Of a DNA stretch of 64,000 nucleotides, positions 10,128 through 20,197 are shown in pieces (the stretch's first letter is position 1; each line of letters opens with the position of its first letter). This stretch comes from Episyrphus balteatus. Taxonomy: Eukaryota; Arthropoda; Insecta; Diptera; Syrphidae. Both the position numbers and the translations under genes were made by a program. The stretch covers positions 164,521,718 through 164,585,717 of the forward strand of contig NC_079134.1 in NCBI RefSeq assembly GCF_945859705.1, read 5' to 3'. The notes below the pieces were generated by a model. That model ran no database searches, was not told where the DNA came from, and saw only the letters and a list, made by a program, of their open reading frames with translations.

Positions 10128-11600
10128 AACAAATTGTGATTTTTAAGAGGTTGGTTGGTAATGTCATAATTTTTGAACTAAGGGTGGGCTAACAAAAAAA
10201 GTGATGTAATTTGTTGGAATTACCAAGGTTAGTTTAGAAAGGTCTAAAAAAGTTCTATTCGTGTACTGAAAAAAAAATCACTTCACACCATTTTATATTT
10301 ATTGTTGCTTTTGAAAAATGTGTAGATACATTTTATTAAGCATGTAGATTTTCTAGGTGCTTATATGGCAAACCAAAAAAATCAATGATTTTTACACTTA
10401 AAAAAATGTTTGCATGCTGTGGTTTTTAAGGTGAAATGATAAACAAATCAACTTAATCTTCTTAACAGGAATGTTATATGGACTACATTCAATCAAGTAA
10501 AAATTCTATATCAAATAAATAACATTTGAGGCGCAATGCAAACACCAGTGGATCTAATTTTTTAAATTATAAATTTAAAAACGGTCACTGTGTCACTGTA
10601 TGCGTACTTTTTTTGTGTGGTAAATAAAAACTAATTCTTCTATAATTTTTGAACTAAGCGTAGGACAGTGAAAATAAAAGTTGGACTATTCGGGCTAACC
10701 TTGGGCAAACAAGCCACGGTTTTAAACAAACGATTTTTTCACAGGAAAAAAAAATCACAATTTTTTTGGTTTCTGATATGAAAATAAATTGCACGACTGG
10801 GGTCGCACGTACTTGCTCTTATGGTAAAAGTTACTCTAATGTTAAAGCTTTTCATCGAATAAAATGAGGGAAAATTTAAAATTTGATATTTGCATGGAAT
10901 TTCATAAGTGGTGCAAAAAAAATAAATAATTAAATGCCGCTTTAAATGATCTCTTACAAAAAACTAAGTGTGCCATTCTATTACTTGTACATATAAAAAG
11001 ATATTTTTAGAAAAAAAAATGTCGAAAATCGTTGGAGCCGTTTTTTAAAAAAATAATTTTTTATATAAAAAATTTTTTAACGTTTTCCAAAAAAAAAGTT
11101 GGGATGTCATTTTGAAGAAATAATTAATTTACACATAAAAACTAAATTTCAAAATTTTTCACTGATCCGTTTTCAAAAAATTGATTTTTCAAAAAAAAAA
11201 ATTTGAAATATTTTTAAAAAATCCAAAAATGCGTTTTTTGAAAATTTTTTAAAATTTAAACACTTTTGTATACAAATTTTCATTTAAATCGGGTTAATGT
11301 TGTACGAGATATTCAGAAAAGAAAAAAACCGTTCTATGACAGGTACCGTTAATAACTGTACAAAAAATATTTTTTTTATTTCAAAAGTTGTTATCTCGAG
11401 TTCGATTTTTTTTACGAATCCTAAACTTGCCCTATAGTACCTATATCGCAAGTAAAAAGTTTTTTTTTGTATCTTTTGAAAAAATGGTGAAATAAAGAAA
11501 AAAAAAGTTGGGCTAACGTCGGGCAAACGAATCACAGTACAAAACCAACAATTTTTACACTGAAATATTTTTTGTGATTTTTAAGGTGAAAATGTAGGTA
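10128..11600 (+). repeat. Dispersed repeat R, copy 1 (interrupted)
   Basis: Parallel to 33370-34168 over several hundred bases: GAACTAAGGGTGGGCTAAC, TGGAATTACCAAGGTTAGTT, TCTAGGTGCTTATATGG, CAATGCAAACACCAGTGG. Internally it repeats units built on GAACTAAG...GGGCTAAC...GCAAAC...CCAC. A hairpin-ended element splits it at 10790-11457. The uninterrupted copy at about 33990-34030 shows the unoccupied site. Confidence 0.65.
10790..11457 (+). mobile_element. Hairpin-ended element, copy 2 (different interior)
   Basis: Starts TGCACGACTGGGGTCGCACG and ends with ACTTGCCCTATAG...CGCAAGT and A's, like copy 1, but most of the interior is unrelated to copies 1 and 3. Shared ends with variable interior are what is expected of a non-autonomous family mobilised by end recognition. 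The insertion point is defined by comparison with repeat R copy 2. No obvious target duplication. Confidence 0.65.
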
Positions 11601-12145
11601 TTCGTTTTTATAGCAGTGGATAGTGGAGAATAAATAAATTCGAGCTTAAAAATTTAATACTCTTCACTTTGAAAACAAAAATATTAATCAGGATAACGTT
11701 TGAGCCTTACCTACTCAATTAGCTTGACAAAGATGAACATTTTTAAGCAGCACCACACGAATGTGAAATGCGAAATAAGCACCCTCAAATATTAAACTCA
11801 AACTTCAAAACCAGGGGAACACTGATATCGCCTTTTGCTTTAAGTTTACCTAAATACTCGCACTCTGTTCAAGCACTTAAAAAGGTAAACATAAAATATC
11901 TTGTGAGTGTGCAGATTATAAAGCAAAAAGTGTAATTAAATTACAAAAAAATTCTGTTTGCAGTTTGCTTTATAATACACTTTCCTATATCCAACTTGTC
12001 GATACACTTTCTATTACAAATATTTCCTGCAAACCGACCGGTACCACGGCTTGATAAGTTTTCTCACAATCGAATCAAAATCGATTGATTACGATATATG
12101 CGAAATGTGATACCACATACCTCTGAATCCATTCAGGCTCTCTTT
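11601..12145. other. Upstream flank of candidate small gene
   Basis: Less repetitive DNA. CTTGATAAG at about 12051-12059 fits a GATA-factor site and TGTGATACCACA lies at about 12106. These could be regulatory for the candidate gene starting at 12264; this is inference. Confidence 0.35.
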
Positions 12146-12152
12146 TATAAAT
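12146..12152 (+). promoter_or_regulatory. Candidate TATA box of small gene
   Basis: TATAAAT stands about 118 bp before the candidate ATG at 12264. A start of transcription near 12175 would give a ~90-nt 5' leader. No strong initiator consensus is visible. Confidence 0.35.
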
Positions 12153-12263
12153 GCGGACTTCTCACAGCTCTTAATTAATACAAAAATCCAATAGAAACGA
12201 CAACATACCGAGGCAGTATGTACATTTTGTTCACATATTCACCAAAGCAAAAATCTAACCCAG

Positions 12264-12552
12264 ATGAACATGTTCAAGTTGATTGGATATATTTTAGCAG
12301 CCTCGATAGTTCACACGGTTTTTTTTATGTTTATTTGGTATATTAAATACAAAGGTATGTGGTTTTAATAAGACTATCTACCTTTGTAGCTTTATTTTAG
12401 TGATTTTGTGAAAGAGTTAAGAACCGTATGAATTTGAGAAAAAAAACTGGATTGTTTTTTATTTAACAATTTTAGTTGTAATCATTATTTATTTTATATT
12501 TCATTTAGGAGTCACCTTTTTGGCGGGTTATTCCCTATTAACATATACATAG
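12264..12552 (+). CDS. Candidate two-exon gene for a ~44-residue membrane protein
   Basis: Exon 1 (12264-12354) reads MNMFKLIGYILAASIVHTVF and continues FMFIWYIKYK, a single strongly hydrophobic segment (about residues 4-26) followed by lysines, and ends at a consensus donor G|GTATGT. A 154-bp intron ends TTTCATTTAG at 12508. Exon 2 (12509-12552) adds GVTFLAGYSLLTYT and a TAG. An alternative acceptor at 12475 is also in frame and would add 11 hydrophobic residues. A TATA-like box precedes it and AATAAA follows at 12667. The second ATG has the better fly initiation context (AACATG). No family is recognised. It could instead be the signal-anchor first exon of a longer membrane protein. All evidence is from signals, none from homology. 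Confidence 0.38.
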
Positions 12553-12666
12553 TTAAAGTTAGATATATTTTTAAACTTTCAGGTAGAAATTTAGAGATTT
12601 GACATTTTGCTTTTTTTGGATTTGTTATTTTATAGTGGGAGTAATTTATGATGCTTATGCAAATTG

Positions 12667-12672
12667 AATAAA
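12667..12672 (+). terminator. Candidate poly(A) signal AATAAA
   Basis: Lies 115 bp after the stop codon of the candidate small gene. In AT-rich DNA this hexamer is common by chance, so it is only supportive. Confidence 0.3.
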
Positions 12673-12679
12673 AAAGTTT

Positions 12680-13507
12680 GCTAAATAATTCCGGTTGTAG
12701 AATTTTACATTTTTTTTTTCGTTTCGTTCCCCCGTTAGACACTTTAGTTTAAGATGAAAGAATCATGTTTCTGACTCAGTTTATTGCCAGTACATTGCCT
12801 TTGATTGGTTTAAACTAAGAAAGTATTAAAGTATCACAGCTAACCTCCCGTGATTAGTGACTTAGAGACGTAGTCCTAAAAAGTTTTTATCAAAAACAAC
12901 ACAAATAGAAGTGTTAAAAGAAGCCAAGCTATTTGCATTGAAAAACATGCAGAGATGTAAAATATTAGAAGTTTTCAATGTTTAGTTCTTGGAATTCATT
13001 AGAACCATTGAGTCTTTTTGCACTAGGTAGAAAAATTTTGTAATTTACTAAACGAACCAAACCAATTTATTGAAAAAATCAGTTTGAAGTGCAAAGCCAA
13101 CTTTTTGTCTCTGCCACATCTCAATTTGGCAACATTTGAAATTTCTATGATTGAATATTGCTAACAAACTATGGAATTTAAAAAAAATATTGTGAGTCTC
13201 AGGGAGGTCAAACAAGACGACTGTAGAGGCATATTGTTTTATGGATTCCTTAGGGTTCAGATTTCAATTCAATATCTCGTCAATTATGAAATTTAAACTT
13301 GCGATAAAACATCCAGAGCCATTATTGAAGACCTAAAATAATTACTTATTCGGATTTAGGGCAATAATAACTAACTCGTTCACTTCCGTAATATTAAAAA
13401 TTCTATTCCTCAGATACACGCTGATAAATGTTTTGAATGTTTTAGGAAGGTACTGTCTTTATTTGAGTTTCAGACCTCCTCCGTACCGAACTTGTTGAAC
13501 TTTCCGG
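12680..13507. other. Non-coding DNA
   Basis: No element ends or coding pattern recognised until the TAGGTAGG tail of the LINE fragment at about 13508. Confidence 0.4.
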
Positions 13508-13940
13508 TAGGTAGGTAGGTAGAGATGGCGGTCAAAGCAAACCGTGCTTGATGACCCAATTAGCGCAGGATGCGCCGTTTTGATACCAAAACTCATGAAA
13601 CCTGTGAGTGATAAATGGATTTATAAAACAAAAAAAAAACAAAAAACAAAGGGAAAAGCAAGTGTTAGGCCGTCCTAAATCCACTTTGTTGCATTGAGGA
13701 ACGAGATCAAGTCTTTGATCTTTGATTCTGAGATGTTGTCTATGACATTAAAGAATTCACTCCCCAGAGAGAGTTCTCCATTCCTAGCGAGAGCAGGACA
13801 TTGGCATAGAAAATGGAAGACCGTTTCTTTTTCTTGCTGGTCCAAGCAGCTGCGACAATAAGTATTGTGCGGTATACCGTATACCCAACTTTGCTACATA
13901 TTCCCCTATAGACCAATGTCCTGTACACACCGCACACTGG
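13508..13940 (-). pseudogene. 3' fragment of an RNase H-bearing LINE (Loa-like)
   Basis: Minus-strand translation gives GHWSIGEYVAKLGI (end of an RNase H-type domain), then YCRSCLDQQEKETVFHFLCQ with CPALA after it, the C-x2-C...H-x4-C finger typical of the C-terminus of Loa/I-like LINEs, and a stop after NATKWI. A small insertion near 13870 (GGTATAC repeated) shifts the frame between the two parts. The 3' untranslated region ends in ACCTACCTACC at about 13508-13520, a short tandem tail of the kind these elements carry. Everything upstream is missing, so this is a 5'-truncated dead copy. The Loa assignment rests on motif wording only. Confidence 0.7.
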
Positions 13941-14589
13941 GGCAAGACGATATTGAATTCATGGCATCAAATCAGCCGGTACAGCTAGGAACCTGAAATT
14001 TCACATGTAGGCCTATGAGACTCTTGCAAGTCAAAATATTTCCACGCCCCCAAAAACGCCCACTTTATAGCTCATCATTTCTGAATTGATGAACTATTTC
14101 TCCTATTTATCAGCATGAAAGTATATTAAAAGGCTAAAAAGGCGTAAGAGTATATTTTTGTGTATTCACATAACTACTTCTAACCTATAGATACTCTTTG
14201 ATGCAATCTTCATACCTATAGAAAAAATAAATTTTTTAAAAACCTTTTTTTTAATTATTTTTTTATTAAAACAGTGAACAGTGAATATATGACTTAAAGT
14301 TAAACAAAAATATCATCAGCACTATCTTCACCAAAAATGTTAGCTTAGGGGATAATATTTTGTTTTGCTCGTTGTAACAGGATCCGAAGTCCGTTTTACC
14401 ATTGAATAATTACAAATAGAAGTGGACACCCAGGGAAACTTCCGCTGTAAAATTAAAGGCGCTAGTATCGTGCGTTGAATTAAAAAAGCAAATCCAACAA
14501 TCCAAAAGCAAATCCAGCAATCCAAAAGCAAATCCAAATCCTAAACCGCTTATACATGTAGATAAAAGTTTACTTATTTCAAAAAGTGT

Positions 14590-14655
14590 AGATAGCCTAG
14601 AGGATTAGGTGAATGTCTGGCAAGTTTACCTGCCTAGGTTCGAATCTGACGGGAA
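14590..14655 (+). other. tRNA-like sequence (A box, B box), left arm
   Basis: TAGCCTAGAGG fits an A box and GGTTCGAATCT a B box on the plus strand. Stem pairing is poor and no CCA-bearing acceptor is visible. A T run follows, as after a Pol III unit. Interpreted as a SINE-like tRNA-derived module, not a tRNA gene. Confidence 0.5.
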
Positions 14656-15354
14656 ATTGAGATTGTTTTTTTTTTTTATTTTTTTTTTTACATTACTAGA
14701 ATAAAAATTAATTAAATTTGTCAAAAAAATCTTAGCACTGTGGATTGCTTACCGATTTTAAAATAATTTTTTTTAATTCAAAATCGTTGAGAAAAACGTA
14801 TTGGTTTTTTTTTTATTGATTGATAATAAGAATTTTTAAAATTAGACGGATGTCTGTAAAACAAGAAGCTCAGCTTAAAAATAAAAATAATTTTCATGAT
14901 TTTTTTCATTTGTTTATGTAGTACCTAATGGTACGTTAGTCTTATTGTAAAATTTATCTAATATTTTAAAAAAGAATTCCAAATAAAATATTAAGAGGGG
15001 TTTGTATGTGGGAATATAAGAAAAAATATATAACATTAAAGGTAGTTTCCTTTAACTAAGGCAATAAAAACAGTGTGTTATCAAATACAACAACAATTAT
15101 TTATTATGCATAGATAAATATATAAAAGCTTAACAAATAACAGGTACTTAGGTAATACATATATATAATCACAGAGTTGAAATGTTGGAAGTTATGTCTT
15201 TATTAAATTTTATTGAAATTTTTAGCATTTATGTAATATCTAAGTGCAAAGTTTAAAATGTAGTTTTTTTCAATATTTCTACAAATTCAAAATTAGGTTT
15301 TCCAAATCAATTAAAACTCTGGTGTGAACGCGCACTAATGGAAAGTTTAGATAA

Positions 15355-16440
15355 ATCCCAAAATCAATGTTTTTACCAAATTTCATTAGGGTGACCCATC
15401 GTTTTTGTTTTCACTCAAAAAAACACCTTAATAACCATGATATTTTTATAGACACTTTATATTCTTGTTTCTTATCTTAAAAGTAACATAATTGCTAAAT
15501 TTCAATAGGGTACCACTAATATTACTCTAGTATTACACACTTTTTCAAATATACCCATATTTTCTTTACTTCCAAAAAAAAACACCCTTTCACATAAAAA
15601 AAATTTATAGACTTACATTATTCGTAATTTCCATTGGAAAGAGAACATATTTAATGAATTTCGTAAGGGTACCATTTATACCATTGATTTTATCGGAGTT
15701 ATCGCGGATTTTTCCCTATTTCCTAAAAAAAAACACCCTTTAACCTAAAATATTTGAATAGACTGTTCGGGTTCTTGGTTTCTGTTATAAATGAAACATT
15801 TTTACCCATTGTGTAGCAATTTTTTCCTAGTTTTTGTGGTACTAATTCCGAATTTGATTATTTCTTAAAAAAAAAACACAAAAAACACACACTCAAGATA
15901 ATTTTGAACACTTTATAGATTCTTAATTCTTATACCAACCAAAACATTTACATCAAGTTTTAAAAATTAATAAAATTTAAGTCAGCTTATAATAATTTTA
16001 AGAACTTTATGAATCCTCTGTCCCTGCTTTACCTTAAATCTTCATCCCGAATTTCATCAGTGTAGCATGTTTTTTACATGGATTTTGGTTATATTTTACC
16101 TGTTAAAGTCAAAAAACAAGCACCCTTGTTTTTAATCGGCGATATTTTTTCTTAAAGCAATCGTATTGACTTTATTTTTATGTCATTAGATTCAGCATCA
16201 AAAAATACCTTGAATACATGTGTCATATGATAATATTCTACTAACAATTTTGTTCAGTGTATTTTTGACCTTCACCCCCTCCCTCTTGTCAGCGAAAAAA
16301 CACCCTTCTACCCAACTTTTTTGTATAGACTTTTTTTGTTCTTATCCCAAAAGCAAACTTTTTTCCAAGTTTCATGAGTGTAACAATTTTTTTTTTTTAT
16401 TTCTTGATTTAATGTGCCTACTATTTTATCTGTACTATAA
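15355..16440. repeat. Degenerate ~150-bp tandem array, copy 1
   Basis: Units share AAAAAACACCC(T)TTCAC, then T-rich DNA with TAGACTTT, TTCTTAT.CCAAAA, and CCAAATTTCAT.AGGGTA. Spacing is about 145-155 bp. The same array, including the order of its variant units, occurs at 58500-59690, so the array moved or was copied as a block after the units diverged. One copy lacks ~60 bp present in the other near 16000. Confidence 0.65.
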
Positions 16441-16500
16441 GACAATTTAAATTTATTTTTTATTAAAAAAAAAATGTAAAAAAAAGAACAATTTCATTTC

Positions 16501-16566
16501 ATACCGGTATTCGAACTCAGGCCGGTAGGAGCAAAAGGCATCTCCTTTCTCCTCTAGACTAATATG
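16501..16566 (-). other. tRNA-like sequence (A box, B box), right arm
   Basis: On the minus strand TTAGTCTAGAGG and GAGTTCGAATACC match A- and B-box patterns, in mirror orientation to 14590-14655 relative to the element centre. Not foldable into an intact tRNA. Confidence 0.48.
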
Positions 16567-16789
16567 ACTTTTCAATAAACGAAAACTTATATCAATATAA
16601 GCTCTTTGAAATGTATAATAATAATAATTATTAATTTTTTTATGAACGAATAATAGTTGAGGCGCAAACCTGTAGTTCATCTATCTTCCGGTACGTTCTT
16701 CTGTTCACTTGTGTCACTTCTATTTGTAATTATTCAATGGTTTTACTCGATCACCTCAGGTTTTCTAGTTAATCTCAAAAAGCGTTCAC

Positions 16790-17040
16790 AGACACCCTCT
16801 AAAGAACTTCTTTTTTTGAGGTTATTTTGAAAACTTGACGTGATGAGGTGAAACGGACTGCAGATTCATATTCAGCGACCCGAAAAAACAACCTTTATTT
16901 AACATAGTCGCACCCCCAAATCAGAACTTTTTTTTGTGTGACTCTGACATTTTTTGAGGTTATCTCGTAGACTTAAGGTGATGGGGTAAAATGGACATCA
17001 AATTCGGTTTACGCGACTCAAAACACATTTAATTTATATA
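16790..17040 (+). repeat. Two diverged ~150-bp tandem units
   Basis: TTTTTGAGGTTAT..., CTT(G/A)A.GTGATG(A/G)GGT(G/A)AAA and GGAC...CAAATTC recur about 155 bp apart (about 16815 and 16957), ending GCGAC(C/T)C(G/A)AAA. This looks like a short fragment of another tandem-repeat-bearing element adjoining the inverted-repeat element. Confidence 0.5.
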
Positions 17041-17759
17041 TCCGCTACCCTAGGCACAAACAAATTGAAAAAATTAAAAGAGATCATATAACTTTACTCA
17101 AACTTTACAAATAATGTACATATATATATTTTTATTTGTGTTTTATCATAGTTAAATACCCCAAGTTGAAGGCTCCATACTTAGATTTTTGAAGGATTGA
17201 AAAATGTATCGAAAAAAAATCGGAAAGGTTAGGATGAAAAACAGCCAATTTTTGTTCTGATTTACAGATTAACAATCAGACTTAAAGATAAATTAATTGT
17301 GAAGAAACGGAAGGATCTATAAAAAAAATTAAAACGCACTTTTTAAAAGAATAGATATTGCTCTATACAAAAAATAAAGATGTTCTCAATTTAGCTTTTT
17401 GAATTAATTCCAGCTTTTGGGTCTTTCTGTCCCAGTGTGCACCGCAACGATTCTGCTAATGTTTTTTCTGGGTCTGGAGATTAAATCATTGGTTTTGGAT
17501 TTGTTCTAGGTGGGCCAGATTTTTCTAGATAATGAGCAAAAAAAAAAAAATTACAATTTTACAGTCCTTGTTGTAAAATTCCAGCCACGTCTTGGATTTT
17601 CAAAAACCCAAACCATGTCAAACCACTCCTCCAAAACGTTGTCAGAGATTAAAGAGCTCAAAAATGTCAACAGAATCGATTCGAATACTTCGCCTGCAGG
17701 CGTTTTGTACCTACTTGCTTTTGGAGAAAATGGACAGCAATGATCATTTTTTAAGCATC
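17041..17759. other. Non-coding DNA
   Basis: The 77-codon plus-strand frame at 17510-17743 shows no family motif on either strand. No repeat ends recognised. Confidence 0.35.
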
Positions 17760-19130
17760 TTAAGCCAGTAAAATAGTTATGTTAGATGATTAAGCTCGTC
17801 CCACACATTAGCTTAACTTAACATACATCATAACCACAATATCATATCACTCATGTCATATTAAAAGACCATATGCATATTCATTTGTGTACTTGTTTAA
17901 ACTTATGTGGTCTCTGTGCTGGTCTTTAAGAACAAAAATTTCTGTTTTTTAGTGAAAGGTTAAAGGTTTTGGCACCAGCACAGCGAGAGCGCCTACTCAC
18001 TCAACAACAAGAGTTTTTGTCAGGCTTTAATAACTAATTCCCACAACAATCACGCATTTCTGCACTGAAATCCGCTGTCATGCCAACATGCAGTGTCTAC
18101 ACCCCATTACCATTACCATATCATCAGTGCAGTGCACCATCATTCGAGCCCATAGTTTTTAATAGCCGGCGGGCAGCATTAGCCAATGTGCGCCCACTAC
18201 CATCTTTGCATACCAATTCTTAAGATCCGTCACCAAAACCACACGAACTGCAAAAAGTCGATTTTTTTTTTTTTTCAACCAAATCATTTGTTGAGAGAGT
18301 GCAATTGCGAAAATGCTTGTAAAGCAAACAAAATGAAAAAAAAAAACTTGATAATGGGGATAGGCCTGCTTGCCTGCGCGCTGCACAAAATGTCAACAGG
18401 TTTGCATTCACATGCATCTGGTTTATTGGCTTTGGCTAGCTTGGATAGATGGCTGGTTTTGTTGGCTTGTTGGCTAGCTAGCAGGCGCAGTTCTACAACC
18501 TGTGCAGCCGCTAGCAACCTGCTTAAAAATGCTTTCATGTTTCCAACTCTTGATCACCACCTGTATCTACATACGAGTATAATTCGTGGAGCCTAGTTTA
18601 GAGCTCTTTGTGTGCTAGCTGGTGCTGGGTGATCTAACGTCATGTGGAATTGAGATTTTTTTTGTATTATGCCCTCTGGCTTTATAGCTTTGGTTTGCTA
18701 TATTCCTGCTATGCCTTAAGGCTATATGTTGCCAAGTTAATTTGCCCATTCGTCCATCCGTCGAATAGTTTGTTATACCACGTCTATTCGAATGGATTCG
18801 AAAGTGAAACGCGCGCATACTGGCGATATGGTGGAGAGCCCCATCAAGGAGGCCTGCGATGTTGCATTTGACTTGGAATTTTCCATGTTGCACACATATT
18901 ATGCTATAGCCTATACAACATATGAAATTGGCACAGCAATGAATAAAGATTGCCATGCCGATGCCGATTCCGCCGATATACCACCGCACCGAGCAACATG
19001 TCGTTTATACTATGCGATAGTATAATTATGCTTCAATCTGTTAGCTGGCTGATCACCTCGTTCTGCTTTTGATTATGCAACTACTACTGCCACTGATCGC
19101 TTAGGTTTTCATTTGTCGGTATTTTACTCC
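17760..19130. other. GC-elevated, apparently single-copy block
   Basis: Noticeably less AT-rich than its surroundings, with few homopolymers and no repeats matched elsewhere in the window. Several frames stay open for 65-136 codons on both strands at 18159-19025, including one starting MDSKVKRAHTGDMVESP at 18792, but none has splice signals or family resemblance I can defend. A candidate for conserved regulatory DNA, an untranslated exon or an unrecognised gene. Confidence 0.35.
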
Positions 19131-20197
19131 AAAGTAATTACAAAGTGTTTTTTTTTTTTTTGTATTCTTTGTTATATCGACAATGCGACTTTATGGTTAA
19201 GTAATATATATGACAAAAGGAATTCAATTGACACAGCGATAATGTAGAATCTCGTACGTTATACCTACGTTACTTATCGGCTAAAGATCTGAGATCTATA
19301 ATTAATTGAGTCCAGTTCAAAAAGTTCATATTGGTGTCATTGGAACGCAGATGATTCACACTTTGCTTTGGCGGCTATATTGAATATTAAAATAAAGTGG
19401 AGAGTAGATCAATTTTTTTTAAATTTTATAAAACGATTTTTTAATAGACTTTTTGACAAGATGATGAGTTACTCAGTTTCTTTAACTTTAGCTCATACGT
19501 AAATGTCAAATTTGAAACGCATTTCAAGTTTCAACTCAACGCTTATAAATACCCCTTGCCAATTGACCCCTGTTAATTGAATATGAATTGACATTTGCGT
19601 TTGACATTTGTTTAAGCTATCAAAATCCACTATCTATGTTTACTTTTTGTTTTAATGATAATTTCTGGTAACTTTTCTTTCGGTTTTGAATTTGGCAAAA
19701 GTACGATAACTTAGGCGACAAGAATTGATAACGGTATTTTGTAGAGGAGTTTAATACAATCATTTTTTACTATAGGAGGGGGGTGGGGTCTATCTCTCCC
19801 CGTTTAGGCGGGAGGGGCAATTTTCGAAAATATCACGTAAAATACAAAAAATAAATATTAAAAAACAACGGCAACAGTTATGAACAATACCTTTTTCAAA
19901 AGCCAAAATTATACACTTAATTTTAGTTTTATAAATCAAATTATTTCAATAAATTTTTCTCGAAATAATCAACTTCAAAGTCAAAATTTGGGAAAAAAAA
20001 GTTTAAAAAATACACATTAAATACTATTTTTATCAAGACTTTGATATTAAATATGAAATAAATTAATGAAATAAACTGCCTCAGTTAATTTCTTACCATA
20101 TGCTTCTATGTCTTATAGTTTTCGAGAAAATTGAAAATAAGAAAATTACCTTTTATCAGATTTTCATTTTCTTGACTGTTTTCGCCAATATTAACAG
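19131..20197. repeat. AT-rich DNA with fragment of a dispersed repeat
   Basis: GATAACTTA.G.(G/C).CAAGAATTGA(T/A)AACGG and TACAATCATTTTTT at about 19707-19775 recur at 27400-27470, and the following GGGGGG...CAATTT...TATTAAAAA.CAACGG portion (19785-19920) resembles 32082-32175. These are pieces of one repeat family shared by otherwise different MITEs. No gene. Confidence 0.45.

Larger units (their letters stand above)
14398..16741. mobile_element. ~2.3-kb inverted-repeat element with tRNA-like arms
   Basis: ACCATTGAATAATTACAAAT AGAAGTG at 14398-14424 is reverse-complemented at 16715-16741. About 165-190 bp inside each end sits a tRNA-like sequence, in opposite orientations, so the arms correspond over roughly 260 bp though heavily diverged. 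Between them lie a short tandem repeat (AAAAGCAAATCCA units, about 14486-14540), AT-rich DNA, and the degenerate ~150-bp array (15355-16440). No transposase and no target duplication at these ends, so the true termini may lie slightly outside. Confidence 0.5.

Noticed and set aside
17400..17760. Possible Tc1/mariner transposase remnant
   Set aside because: A partial SPD-like reading on the minus strand could not be extended to DPKH or NPIE blocks in any frame.
18186..18596. 136-codon plus-strand frame in the GC-elevated block
   Set aside because: Opposing frames are open as well, it crosses A and T homopolymers, and no family, splice sites or start context support it.
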